Assembly: GCA_964582225.1 (NCBI GenBank)
Contig: CAZORA010000003.1
Coordinates: forward strand, 133,076 to 197,075
DNA from: Dokdonella_A sp964582225
GTDB lineage: Bacteria > Pseudomonadota > Gammaproteobacteria > Xanthomonadales > Rhodanobacteraceae
Direction of reading: 5' to 3'
Length of the DNA stretch: 64,000 bases
This document shows, piece after piece, positions 44,417-52,352 of this stretch. The translations under genes and the position numbers were made by a program. Position 1 is the first letter of the stretch. The number at the start of each line of letters is the position of its first letter. Below the pieces are notes generated by a model that was given only the letters and a program-made list of their open reading frames with translations, was not told the DNA's origin and did no database searches.

Positions 44417-45899
44417 GGGCGGCGCTCTGGTAGCCGATCAGGTCGGCGACGAACAGGGCGCGCTCGATGAGGTCGCGGAAGGCCGGCGCAGGCAGGTCGG
44501 CGGCGAGCTTGCCGAGGCGCTCGATGAGGTCGTTCTCGTCGGTCGCGGCGGCGAGCGCGGCGCGGATGGCGGCCGGATCGACGGGACTGCCCGCCTGCGC
44601 GATGGCGTCGTCGACGAGACGATCGATGGTGGCCTGCCCGGCCCGCTCGGCACGCGGCAGGGCCGCAAAGCGCAGCGCCTCGGCAGGTGCGCTGAACGCG
44701 GGCGCGGGGGCGTCCAGCGTACCCGCAACGGGCGCGCGGACGGACACCTCGCCGGGCTCGAAGTCGTAGGCGCGCACGAAGTAGTTCTCGCTGAACACCG
44801 CGCCGGCTTGCGCCAGTTTCAGGTCGCGGTCGGCGCGCTCGACGGACAGGCCTTCGCCCGCCTCCATGACGAACGCGGGCGCAGCGCCGGGGAAGCGGTT
44901 GAGCGCCCACAGCGCGGCGACCAGGCGCTGCACGGCGGCCGCGATGAGGCGCACGTCGGCGCGCTGGCGATCCCCGCGCACGTCGTTCTGCACCTTGGCT
45001 GCCGCATAGCTGCCGCCGCCGACAATGTCGGTGGTGAGCGTCTGGCCGAGGATGACCTTCTGGATGCGCTTGTCGACGGCGCTGGCGAAGTCCTTGAAGG
45101 CCAGGCCCGCATTGCCTGGGGCGATGGCGGACACGGTGGTATCGGCGCTGGTGGCGATGGCGCCGGACTGCACCGCGCTGGCAAGCAGGCGGGCGAGGTC
45201 GTCGGGGTTGCCGTTGCTCGAGCCGACCAGCAGCGGTGCACCGAAGCGCTCGAGGAAGCGCGCCCAGAACTGCCAGCCGTTGGCGCGGAAGAACCACGGC
45301 CAGTACACGCGCGAGAGCAGCGCTTCGCCGTAGGGGTTGATCCAGCTCGGCTCATGGCGAGCGAACAGGAACTTGAGCGGGCCGGTGTCGGTGGCGACGC
45401 CGGTGTCCACGCGCACGCCGTCGACGTGGTCGGGGGAGAGGTACAGGAGGCTGCCGTCGCGCTGCGGGCGGAACCACTCCATCGGCTTGTCGTGGATGGC
45501 GGCGAGGCCGATGCGCGGGCCGCGCTGGGCGTAGACGACTTCCGCCACGGAGTAGCCGTAGGGCACGGCGCGCCACAGCGTGCGCAAAAGCGACTCCATG
45601 ACGCCGGCCAGCTCGTCCCATACGAAATTATGCGCGTCGGTCTCGAAGGGCTCCAGTCGCCACGGCGTGGAGGCGACGGCGGCAAAGCGCGTGCCAAGCG
45701 CGGCGGCGATCTCATCGTCGTACTCGAGCGCGGCCAGGTCTTTGCGCGACTTGCCGAGTTTCCTCAGCACGATATCCGGGTCAGCAATGCCGAACAGGCG
45801 CTCGGTGAAGAGCGTTACGGCGGTCTCGCCGAACAGGTCGGCGCGCTTGGGCGCGGCGGCGAAGTGGGTGGATTCAGAGCGCGGACGGAAAGGCCACAT
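44409..45899 (-). CDS. Phage portal protein (DUF935, Mu gp29-like)
   Basis: The ATG at 45899 yields 496 residues; sequence upstream of it overlaps terminase and is not portal-like. The body shows ERLFGIADPDIVLRKLGK, PMEWFRPQRDGSLLYLSP, WFFRANGWQFWARFLERFG and ILGQTLTTDIVGGGSYAAAK, all typical of DUF935. It forms the dodecameric DNA gate of the capsid. It overlaps the terminase stop by 26 bases and the morphogenesis start by 8. Confidence 0.9.
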   Translation of the reverse strand: MWPFRPRSESTHFAAAPKRADLFGETAVTLFTERLFGIADPDIVLRKLGKSRKDLAALEYDDEIAAALGTRFAAVASTPWRLEPFETDAHNFVWDELAGVMESLLRTLWRAVPYGYSVAEVVYAQRGPRIGLAAIHDKPMEWFRPQRDGSLLYLSPDHVDGVRVDTGVATDTGPLKFLFARHEPSWINPYGEALLSRVYWPWFFRANGWQFWARFLERFGAPLLVGSSNGNPDDLARLLASAVQSGAIATSADTTVSAIAPGNAGLAFKDFASAVDKRIQKVILGQTLTTDIVGGGSYAAAKVQNDVRGDRQRADVRLIAAAVQRLVAALWALNRFPGAAPAFVMEAGEGLSVERADRDLKLAQAGAVFSENYFVRAYDFEPGEVSVRAPVAGTLDAPAPAFSAPAEALRFAALPRAERAGQATIDRLVDDAIAQAGSPVDPAAIRAALAAATDENDLIERLGKLAADLPAPAFRDLIERALFVADLIGYQSAARG

Positions 45900-47154
45900 G
45901 GGCGGATGCTCCAAAGGTGCGGTGACCGGCGACGGCGATCTGCGGGCCGGCGGCGGGCAAGGCGGCGAAGGCGTAGGCGAGCGCGTCGACCATGTCGTCA
46001 TGCGCGCCAACAGGGAAGGACAGCAGCTCGTCCTCGAACTCCGGCGACAGACCGGGCGCATGGGCAACCTGGCCCTGCTCGTAGCGCGCTTGCAGCGGCA
46101 GGAAGCGGGTGAGCTTGTCCTTGTCGGGCTTGACGCCGCGCACAGGGAGCGTGGTGGTGCGCAAGAGTTCCTGCACCACGGAGACCTGATACTGCACGGC
46201 CTCGATGGCGATGACGGACGGGCTGTGCTTGGCGGCCACGGCGCGGACGAAGTTCAGCACCTGGTGGAACGGCGCGCGGGTGCGCTGCACGTCGAGCACG
46301 GTCAGCGCGCCATCGGGCGCGCGGGCGAGTACCACGGCTGCCGTGTAGTCGGCGCCCTGCTTCTGCGACAGGGCGAGGTCAACGCCCATGACGATGGTGC
46401 AGCCGTCAGGGGCGGCGCCTTGGCGCAGCCATTCGCGGTGCATGACAGCGTCCTTGAGGTTGACGAACTCGCCATCCAGATACGCGCGCAGCAATGCGGA
46501 TGGATAGCTCGCGCGCAGCGATTGGACGTAGGCGGGATCGAGCGCAGGATTGTCCATGGTGCGGCCGCGATAGATGACGTACCCATTGGCCTCGGCGGCG
46601 GCGACGTCACGGCCCCACTGCTCGTAGACGAAGCGGAAGCCTTCCGGCGTGGTCGCCACGCTCATCGTGTTGGGAGGCATGCCGGCGATTGGCACGCGGC
46701 GCTTGGCGCGGTTGCGGGCGAGCGCAAGACGCCAGACCTGCGCCGCCTTGTCGGTCGGCAAGGTGTCCAGCTCATCGAAGAACGAGTCGGTCACCTCGTA
46801 GCCGATGATGGATTCCGGCGCGTCCGTGGAGCGGAAGATGACGCGGCCGATGCCGGGGATGTCCACTTGCGGGCGACCCGCAACCAAGCGCGCGCGGGCG
46901 CGAATGCCGAACTCGCTCTCGACGATGGCGAGCAAGCGCGGGATGCCGAGGTCGTGGATCAGGCCATAGGTGGGCATGTAGTAGGCGCAGGTCTGCCCGC
47001 CGCCCAACAGGCCCAGCAGACGCAGGATGAGCGCATGGGTTTTCCCAGAACCATATCCGCCCACATAGGCCGGGAACGGCGCGCGGCTGGCCGCGAAGGC
47101 CGCCTGTGCGCCGTGGGTGGGGATGGGTTCGGCGAGGGTGATTGCGGCGGTCAT
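45874..47154 (-). CDS. Phage terminase large subunit
   Basis: The 426-residue motor-nuclease has Walker A GGYGSGKT (32-39), a Walker B-like SFFDELD, a nuclease domain opening with MGVDLALSQK and the acidic HDDMVDALAYA near the end. It packages DNA into the prohead. The start at 47154 is divergent from hicA at 47206, so the 51-bp gap holds regulatory signals for both. Confidence 0.9.
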   Translation of the reverse strand: MTAAITLAEPIPTHGAQAAFAASRAPFPAYVGGYGSGKTHALILRLLGLLGGGQTCAYYMPTYGLIHDLGIPRLLAIVESEFGIRARARLVAGRPQVDIPGIGRVIFRSTDAPESIIGYEVTDSFFDELDTLPTDKAAQVWRLALARNRAKRRVPIAGMPPNTMSVATTPEGFRFVYEQWGRDVAAAEANGYVIYRGRTMDNPALDPAYVQSLRASYPSALLRAYLDGEFVNLKDAVMHREWLRQGAAPDGCTIVMGVDLALSQKQGADYTAAVVLARAPDGALTVLDVQRTRAPFHQVLNFVRAVAAKHSPSVIAIEAVQYQVSVVQELLRTTTLPVRGVKPDKDKLTRFLPLQARYEQGQVAHAPGLSPEFEDELLSFPVGAHDDMVDALAYAFAALPAAGPQIAVAGHRTFGASAHVAFPSAL

Positions 47155-47169
47155 GCTAGCGCATTCCGC

Positions 47170-47198
47170 TTGACAACAGGACATAAGTGTCCTATAGT
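47170..47198 (+). promoter_or_regulatory. hicAB promoter with embedded palindromic operator
   Basis: A -35 box TTGACA (47170-47175) and -10 box TATAGT (47193-47198) are 17 bp apart. Between them lies the perfect palindrome AGGACA-TAAG-TGTCCT (47178-47193), ideally placed for HicB autorepression. The hicA ATG begins only eight bases after the -10, so the transcript should be leaderless. Confidence 0.85.
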
Positions 47199-47205
47199 GC
47201 GCCTC

Positions 47206-47409
47206 ATGAAAACACGGCAATTCATGAAACTTCTCAAGGCCAAAGGCGCCACCGTCGACAGCGCGCGAGGCAAAGGAGGCCATGTGCTGGTGACCTTGAA
47301 CGGCAGGCAGACCACCGTGCCAAGCCACGGCGATATGGACTTCGACCGTGATTTCCTCGACGACATCTGCAAGCAGCTTGGAACACGGCTGCGGGAGCTG
47401 ACGAAATGA
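47206..47409 (+). CDS. hicA: HicA mRNA interferase toxin
   Basis: The 67-residue protein has the dsRNA-binding fold of HicA with the active-site region GKGGHVLVTLNGRQTTVPSHG, where the His of GGH is catalytic. It cleaves mRNA unless bound by HicB. There is no ribosome-binding site; the ATG sits at the expected transcription start. It overlaps hicB by four bases. It is inserted, in reverse orientation, between the two terminase genes. Confidence 0.88.
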   Translation: MKTRQFMKLLKAKGATVDSARGKGGHVLVTLNGRQTTVPSHGDMDFDRDFLDDICKQLGTRLRELTK

Positions 47410-47870
47410 ACCTTGTTTACCCTGTCACTTTGAAAACCTACGCCAGCGGGCAAGTCGGCGCACGATTCCCCGATGTACCGGAGGCCATGACCGCAGGCGC
47501 GGACGCTTCGTCCGCCTTGGCTGCTGCCGAGGATGCGCTGATCGTTGCCCTGTCCGGCTATATCGACCGTGGTCGCGCACTCCCCCGCGCTTCCAAGGCG
47601 GCGCACGGGCAGCCGGTCGTCGCACTCCCGGCGCGCATCGCGCTGAAGTTCGCCATCCATGCCGCCATGCGGCAGGCCGGCATGACGCAAACGCAACTGG
47701 CCGGCAAGCTCGGCATCGATGCGCGGCAGGTGCGGCGCATTCTCGACCTGGATCACGAGTCCACCCTTGCGCAGATGGAATCGGCACTGGGTGCGCTGGG
47801 GCGCCGCGCCTCGGTGAGCGTGTCGAAAGTCTCGCCGCTCGATTCCAGGCGCGCCGCCTTGCCGGTGTAG
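47406..47870 (+). CDS. hicB: HicB antitoxin with C-terminal helix-turn-helix
   Basis: The 154-residue protein joins a degenerate RNase H-like domain (YPVTLKTYASGQVGARFPDVPEAM) to an Xre-type DNA-binding domain (GMTQTQLAGKLGIDARQVRRILDLDH). It neutralises HicA and represses the operon through the palindrome at 47178-47193. It ends 14 bases from the stop of the opposing small terminase gene. Confidence 0.9.
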   Translation: MNLVYPVTLKTYASGQVGARFPDVPEAMTAGADASSALAAAEDALIVALSGYIDRGRALPRASKAAHGQPVVALPARIALKFAIHAAMRQAGMTQTQLAGKLGIDARQVRRILDLDHESTLAQMESALGALGRRASVSVSKVSPLDSRRAALPV

Positions 47871-47883
47871 GCTTGCCAGCGCT

Positions 47884-48372
47884 TCACAGCGTCACCAATG
47901 GCCGCGACAGCGGCACGCTGGTCGGCGCGCCATCGTCCAGGCCCCAGGCCTTGCGCTCGCCGGCCTGCTGGATCGCGGTCATCTCCGCCGTGATCTTGGC
48001 CAGCTTGGCGCGCTCGAAGGCATCCTTCGCGTCCGCCTCGCGTTCGGCCAGCGCTTCCTGACGCAGCTTGACCACCTGCAACCACTCCTGCCGGTGCCGG
48101 CGCACGACGGCGGCGGTTTCGTCCGCCGCGGCATCGATGGCCGCGGCTTTCTTTTTGGGGTTGCAGGGTGCAACAACGCCTGCAACCTTCTCCGCAACCT
48201 TGCGACGCACCGACTCGCCCACGTCTTGCCCGTCGCCCCATCCGTCGCGCTTCGCACGCTTCTGGATCGCCTGATGCGAAACGCCATGCTTGGCGGCCAG
48301 TTCGGGGAACGAAGCCCCGGCCTCGCGCTCGGCGCGGATGGTTTCCCACTGGTCGGTGGTGAGGCGGGCCAT
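47884..48372 (-). CDS. Phage terminase small subunit-like DNA-binding protein
   Basis: The ATG at 48372 gives 162 residues. A helix-turn-helix is clear near the N-terminus (SFPELAAKHGVSHQAIQKRAKRDGW), followed by a Lys-rich and helical body. It lies next to the lysis genes and one gene away from the large terminase, as expected for the DNA-recognising subunit. HicAB interrupts what should be a contiguous terminase pair. The overlap with the spanin gene is TAATG. Confidence 0.7.
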   Translation of the reverse strand: MARLTTDQWETIRAEREAGASFPELAAKHGVSHQAIQKRAKRDGWGDGQDVGESVRRKVAEKVAGVVAPCNPKKKAAAIDAAADETAAVVRRHRQEWLQVVKLRQEALAEREADAKDAFERAKLAKITAEMTAIQQAGERKAWGLDDGAPTSVPLSRPLVTL

Positions 48373-48833
48373 TACCGCGCGCGCTCCCGATCCGCCATCA
48401 CGATGGCTTGCAGTCCTCGCACCTGGGCGTCGCACTCGTCGGCGGCTCGAACAATTCTTGCCGCACTTTCTCGCCGGCTTTGCTCGGCTGCATCAAGCTC
48501 GCGGGCGGCGGAGGCGGCATCGGACAAGCGAGCGGCTTCACAACCGCGCCACTGGTTGCGCAGGCGGACAGTGCCAACGCGCAGGCCAGTGACAACGGCA
48601 TCAGCAGCAGTTTCGGCATCGTGCTTCCCCTTCTCGTATTCGGTCGCGGCGGTTGCGTAGGCGTCGGCGATCGCGCGCTCGGCTTCTCGAGCGGCGCGCT
48701 GCGCGTCTTGCGCGGCTCTGGCCGCATCGCGCTCCATGCCGGAGATCGTGAGCTGTGCGCGGTACAGGCGCGTGGTCTGCGCGGCCAGGGCAGCGAGCAA
48801 GACGATGATTGCAGCGGCGAAGACGCGCGTCAC
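48372..48833 (-). CDS. Rz-like inner-membrane spanin
   Basis: A GTG at 48833 gives 153 residues: an N-terminal membrane anchor (VFAAAIIVLLAALAAQ), then a long periplasmic coiled coil rich in Ala, Arg and Glu. With Rz1 it fuses inner and outer membranes at lysis. Its start overlaps the stop of the preceding small gene as GTGA. Confidence 0.75.
   Translation of the reverse strand: MTRVFAAAIIVLLAALAAQTTRLYRAQLTISGMERDAARAAQDAQRAAREAERAIADAYATAATEYEKGKHDAETAADAVVTGLRVGTVRLRNQWRGCEAARLSDAASAARELDAAEQSRRESAARIVRAADECDAQVRGLQAIVMADRERAR
48398..48619 (-). CDS. Rz1-like outer-membrane spanin, nested in Rz
   Basis: This 73-residue frame lies wholly inside the Rz gene in another frame, with AGGGGA before its ATG. 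It has a lipoprotein signal (LACALALSAC, lipidated Cys at 20) and a Pro-rich stretch (CPMPPPPPASL), the two hallmarks of Rz1. Embedded Rz1 is classic for lambdoid phages. Confidence 0.82.
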   Translation of the reverse strand: MPKLLLMPLSLACALALSACATSGAVVKPLACPMPPPPPASLMQPSKAGEKVRQELFEPPTSATPRCEDCKPS

Positions 48834-49024
48834 AGTCGATCCTCGCGCGCCGTGAACGGGTGTGGTACGGGCAGCCAATCGATACAGCGCGGCGGGTTGA
48901 TGCTCGGGCGCAGACGCGGCTGACGGTCCTGCGCGGCGTCGGAATGGCGATCTGCGCGACGCCAGCAGGTTTCGCAAATGCGCAGGCCGGCGCCGTCGCA
49001 AAGGAGGTCTGGCACTCGGCTCAC
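48830..49024 (-). CDS. Small cysteine-containing protein in the lysis cassette
   Basis: GTG at 49024 overlaps the endolysin stop (GTGA), and the TGA overlaps the Rz GTG (GTGA), so it is translationally locked between them. The 64-residue product has CDGAGLRICETCW and RCIDW, which could bind a metal. It has no membrane segment. I do not recognise it. Confidence 0.6.
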   Translation of the reverse strand: MSRVPDLLCDGAGLRICETCWRRADRHSDAAQDRQPRLRPSINPPRCIDWLPVPHPFTAREDRL

Positions 49025-49524
49025 GATTCGTCTCCTTGCCAATCGCGGCTCAAGCACATGTTGAGCTCGGCGGCACGGCGGCGCGTGAGGCCAGGCAGCG
49101 TGATCTTGACGCCCATCTTGGTCGCCTTGTCCCAACGTGTGAGCTGGTGGCACCACACGGCGCCATCGACGCCGGCGTTGAGCAGCTTCGCGAGCGTAGA
49201 CGTGCAAGCGGCATGCGTGCCCACGTTGTCGGCCCAGGACACCAGCGCGGCGCCCTGGCCGACCGTAACTTCGCCATCCATGCACGCGGACAAGGATCCC
49301 CACACGCGCTGCAGGCGCGGAGCGTAGCGCGCGATGCACTCGTCCCAGGTGTAGCGCTGCACGCCGATGCGAACATCAGGCCCGGTCTCGCCCACGCACT
49401 CGGTCGGGATGCCGACCGGGTCGGCGTAGCCGGTCGGGAACACGCCTTCGAACGCGACGCCCATGGGCACAGCGAGCGCAACGGCTGCGGTCGCGGCAAG
49501 TCCACCCTTGACGCGCAGGCTCAC
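49021..49524 (-). CDS. Phage endolysin, GH24 lysozyme with signal-anchor N-terminus
   Basis: A GTG at 49524 gives 167 residues. The N-terminus has a weakly hydrophobic Ala/Gly-rich segment (GGLAATAAVALAVPMGV) typical of signal-arrest-release endolysins. The catalytic Glu is in AFEGV, followed by the active-site Asp/Thr of ADPVGIPTECVGET, as in T4/P21-type lysozymes. It cleaves peptidoglycan after release from the membrane. Confidence 0.85.
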   Translation of the reverse strand: MSLRVKGGLAATAAVALAVPMGVAFEGVFPTGYADPVGIPTECVGETGPDVRIGVQRYTWDECIARYAPRLQRVWGSLSACMDGEVTVGQGAALVSWADNVGTHAACTSTLAKLLNAGVDGAVWCHQLTRWDKATKMGVKITLPGLTRRRAAELNMCLSRDWQGDES

Positions 49525-49838
49525 GGCGCACCCCCGCGCTGGCCCTCGATGACCTTGAGGCGCCCATCCAGGCTGATGATCGCCTTCTCGTTCTGGTCGA
49601 TGCGGCGCGTCATTTCCGCCACGTCGCGCTTGGCATCGCGCGCGGTGTATGCGCCGGCCTGCAGCACTTCGACGCGTTCCAGCTTCGTCGTCAGCACCGC
49701 CTGGTTTCTGTCGACTGCGACCAGGGTCACGACGCCCCAGATGATGGCGGCCGCGGTCAGCGACAGCATCACGGACTGGAATCGCCGCTCCCATTCGTCG
49801 CGTTTGATCTTCTTGCGGAGCTGTTCAGTGGTCAGCAT
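49521..49838 (-). CDS. Holin-like single-span protein with coiled coil
   Basis: The ATG at 49838 gives 105 residues: a basic N-terminus, one membrane segment (VMLSLTAAAIIWGVVTLVAV) and a helical C-terminus with heptads (VAEMTRRIDQNEKAIISLDGRLKVIE). This resembles XhlA-type membrane proteins of lysis cassettes. It precedes the endolysin with a GTGA overlap, so it likely acts as holin or pinholin. Confidence 0.65.
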   Translation of the reverse strand: MLTTEQLRKKIKRDEWERRFQSVMLSLTAAAIIWGVVTLVAVDRNQAVLTTKLERVEVLQAGAYTARDAKRDVAEMTRRIDQNEKAIISLDGRLKVIEGQRGGAP

Positions 49839-49883
49839 GGACGCTCGCCCGTTGAGTGATGCGCGGTCACCGGGTCGGAGATC

Positions 49884-50024
49884 GTGCCGGACGCATCGCC
49901 GATCGAGCCGCTCACGGCCGGCCTGGCCGCCGGACGCTACATCGGCGCCCGCGCGGATGGTGCCGTCACCTGGTCGGACGTGGAGCACTACGTCTGCCGC
50001 CGGCCTGCGGAGCTGTCGTTATGA
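49884..50024 (+). CDS. Small early phage protein
   Basis: The frame reads PLTAGLAAGRYIGARADGAVTWSDVEHYVCRRPAELSL from a probable GTG at 49884 (46 residues), preceded closely by GGAG. Its stop overlaps the next ATG as ATGA. It is the first gene of the rightward operon, divergent from the holin. The start is uncertain and the function unknown. Confidence 0.45.
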   Translation: MPDASPIEPLTAGLAAGRYIGARADGAVTWSDVEHYVCRRPAELSL

Positions 50025-50287
50025 TCGCCCACTCCTGCCGCGCCTTGTCCAACGACGAGCGTCGCGCGCTATGGGCCGTCCGCTACTACGGCGGCGGCCA
50101 CCACCGCATGACCACGGCGACCCGGACGCCGCCCCGGCGCGCAACAGCGCCCGACAACAGCCCGCGCGCGGCGCGCGGATCCGGCGACGCCGCCACTTTC
50201 CTTCCGCCGCGGTACGCCTTTGAGGGCGTGCCCGAATCCGACCTGCCGACCTGGCACCCCGACAGCCTGCGCTATGCCGGCCCCTGA
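50021..50287 (+). CDS. Small early phage protein
   Basis: The 88-residue frame begins MIAHSCRALSNDERRALWAVRYYGGG and ends with LPPRYAFEGVPESDLPTWHPDSLRYAGP. The ends look conserved, while the Arg/Thr/Pro-rich middle looks like a linker. It overlaps the previous gene by four bases. No domain is recognised. Confidence 0.55.
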   Translation: MIAHSCRALSNDERRALWAVRYYGGGHHRMTTATRTPPRRATAPDNSPRAARGSGDAATFLPPRYAFEGVPESDLPTWHPDSLRYAGP

Positions 50288-50306
50288 CCCGTACCTGGAG
50301 AACCCC

Positions 50307-50765
50307 ATGCACACCGCATCCGTCACCCCGCTGGTTCCGCGCCAGCAAACCCCCACCCTCGCCGAGGCCTGCGCCGCGCTGGAGACTGCCAAGGCCGTCG
50401 AGCAAGCCGCCACCGCCGAGCGTCTGGCCGCCGAGGAAGCCGTGCTCGCCCTGATCGGCGAGCTGCCCGAGGAAGGCACGACCAAGCGCGAGGCCGGCGG
50501 CTTCAAGATCGCCATCACCACCAGCATCCGCCGCTCCGTGGATGCCGACGCGCTCGCCGCGGTCGCGCAGTCCGGCCGCATCCCCGAGGCGATCGGCAAG
50601 CGCCTGATCCGCTGGAAGCCCGAGCTGGTCACGCGCGAGATGCGCTACGTGCAGGCCAACGAACCGGCGATCTACGCCGCGGTGGCCGAGTGCACCACGG
50701 CCAAGCCGGGCAAGCCGGCGGTGAAGGTCGAGCGTATCGACGGTCCGACCGGGGAGGCCGCGTGA
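50307..50765 (+). CDS. Phage protein of the recombination module, unknown function
   Basis: The ATG at 50307, with GGAG seven bases upstream, gives 152 residues: a helical Ala/Glu-rich N-terminal half (LAEACAALETAKAVEQAATAERLAAEE) and a conserved-looking half (IGKRLIRWKPELVTREMRYV). Its TGA overlaps the ATG of the ATPase gene by one base. Proteins of this type often precede Sak4-like genes. Confidence 0.65.
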   Translation: MHTASVTPLVPRQQTPTLAEACAALETAKAVEQAATAERLAAEEAVLALIGELPEEGTTKREAGGFKIAITTSIRRSVDADALAAVAQSGRIPEAIGKRLIRWKPELVTREMRYVQANEPAIYAAVAECTTAKPGKPAVKVERIDGPTGEAA

Positions 50766-51550
50766 TGGCTATTTCCCTGGCATCCATCAGCAAGACCAGC
50801 CGCAGCAGCGCGCCGCCGCGCGTCGTGATCCACGGCGAGCACGGGGTCGGCAAGTCCACGCTTGGCGCGAGCGCGTACAAACCGATCTTCCTGCCGTTCG
50901 AGGATGGTTTATCCGGCATCGAGACCAGCGCGTTCCCGCTCTTGACCAGCTACGCCGATGCGCTCGCCGCGGTTGAGACCCTCATCAGCGAGCCGCACGA
51001 CTTCGGCACCGCGGTGCTCGACTCCGCCGACTGGCTCGAGCCCTTGATCTGGCAGCACGTCTGCAAGCTGCACGGTTGGAGCTCGATCGAGCAGCCCGGC
51101 TACGGCAAGGGCTACATCGAGGCCAACACCATCTGGCGCCAGTTCCTGGACCAGCTCGACGTGCTGCGCGCCCGCGGCATGGCGGTGATCGTGATCGCGC
51201 ATTCGGAGATCAAGCACTTCGAGGCACCGGATTCGGACGCCTACGACCGCTATCAGATCAAGCTGCAGAAGGGCGCCGCTGCACTCATCCAGGAGTGGGG
51301 CGACATCATCGGTTTCGCGCAGATCGAAACCGCGATCAAGAAGGAACAGGCCGGCTTCAGCGGTACCCGCACGCGCGGCGTCGCCACCGGCCGGCGCGTG
51401 CTGCACGTGACCGGAAAGCCCGCCTACGTCGCGAAGAACCGCTACGGCATGCCCGACACCATCCCGCTCGACTGGCAGGCGCTGGTCGAGGCGATGCACC
51501 CCGCCCCCGCGGCGGCCACCGAAGAACCCGCGGCAACCGCCGCGGCCTGA
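50765..51550 (+). CDS. Phage RecA-fold ATPase (AAA_24, Sak4-like single-strand annealing protein)
   Basis: The 261-residue protein has Walker A GEHGVGKST (24-32), a Walker B-like TAVLDSADW and VIVIAHSEIKHFE (a hydrophobic strand with the motif His). It is followed by a DUF669 single-strand-binding-like gene, the classic pairing for Sak4 recombinases, which anneal or exchange DNA with a partner SSB. This strongly suggests homologous recombination of the phage. Confidence 0.75.
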   Translation: MAISLASISKTSRSSAPPRVVIHGEHGVGKSTLGASAYKPIFLPFEDGLSGIETSAFPLLTSYADALAAVETLISEPHDFGTAVLDSADWLEPLIWQHVCKLHGWSSIEQPGYGKGYIEANTIWRQFLDQLDVLRARGMAVIVIAHSEIKHFEAPDSDAYDRYQIKLQKGAAALIQEWGDIIGFAQIETAIKKEQAGFSGTRTRGVATGRRVLHVTGKPAYVAKNRYGMPDTIPLDWQALVEAMHPAPAAATEEPAATAAA

Positions 51551-51581
51551 ACCCGAAACCAGCACACAGGAACCCGACACC

Positions 51582-52118
51582 ATGGCTTTTCTTGGACAGC
51601 AGTTTGACCCCACCGCCGTTGCGCCCCGCGAGGACTTCTCTCCGCTCCCGTCCGGCGAGTACCCGGTCATCATCATCGACAGCGACATGAAGCCGACCAA
51701 GGCCGGCACCGGCCAGTACCTGGAGCTCACCTTTCAGGTCATCGACGGGCCGAGCAAGGGGTGCCTGACCAGGGCGCGGCTCAACCTCGACAACCCGAAC
51801 CCGAAGGCGGTGGAGATCGCCCAACGCGACCTCTCGGCCATCTGCCATGCGCTCGGCCACGCGCAGATGCTCACCGACAGCCAGGTGCTGCACAACCGCC
51901 CGCTGGTGATCCGCGTCGAGTTCGTCCCGGCCGGCGGGCGCAACCAGCACGACGGCAACGAGGTGAAGGCCTACAAGCGCCTCGACGGCGCCGCCCCGGT
52001 CCACGCTGCGCCGCCCGCGCAGCATCACGCGCCGTCGCAGCCGCAGGGCAATCCGTTTGCCAACCAGCCGCCGGCCCCGGCCAACCAGCCGCCGACCTGG
52101 GCCAAGCCGGTCGCCTGA
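51582..52118 (+). CDS. DUF669 phage protein (probable ssDNA-binding partner)
   Basis: The 178-residue protein contains DFSPLPSGEYPVIIIDSDMKPTKAGTGQYLELTFQVIDG and RDLSAICHALG, the DUF669 signature, then a Pro/Gln/Ala-rich disordered tail ending PTWAKPVA. Fold and tail resemble SSB proteins. It lies directly after the Sak4-like ATPase. Confidence 0.82.
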   Translation: MAFLGQQFDPTAVAPREDFSPLPSGEYPVIIIDSDMKPTKAGTGQYLELTFQVIDGPSKGCLTRARLNLDNPNPKAVEIAQRDLSAICHALGHAQMLTDSQVLHNRPLVIRVEFVPAGGRNQHDGNEVKAYKRLDGAAPVHAAPPAQHHAPSQPQGNPFANQPPAPANQPPTWAKPVA

Positions 52119-52206
52119 CCACCCCGCGCGAGCACGGCGCGCATCCCCGCGGCTGGCCCGGCCGTAACCGTGCAGGGCACTCATCCCATCTAGGAGGAGC
52201 ATCCCC

Positions 52207-52350
52207 ATGTCCGATGAAACGGAAGGCACCGCAGTCGCCACCGACACCGAAATCGCCGCTGAGACCATGCACGGCGATCTGATGCTGGATCGGCTGGACA
52301 AGATCGGCAAGCAGTCGCAGGGCGACGGCGAACTGGACGCGGCGGCGTGA
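52207..52350 (+). CDS. Small acidic phage protein
   Basis: A strong ribosome-binding site (AGGAGGAGC) precedes the ATG. The 47-residue product is acidic (MSDETEGTAVATDTEIAAET, then LDRLDKIGKQ). It ends two bases before the stop of the opposing hicB gene. Function is unknown, but the translation signal makes it likely real. Confidence 0.6.
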   Translation: MSDETEGTAVATDTEIAAETMHGDLMLDRLDKIGKQSQGDGELDAAA

Positions 52351-52352
52351 GG

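Noticed and set aside
45580..47409. A 609-codon plus-strand frame ending with the HicA sequence
   Set aside because: Only the last 67 codons, after a proper promoter, are real. The rest is antisense to terminase and portal.
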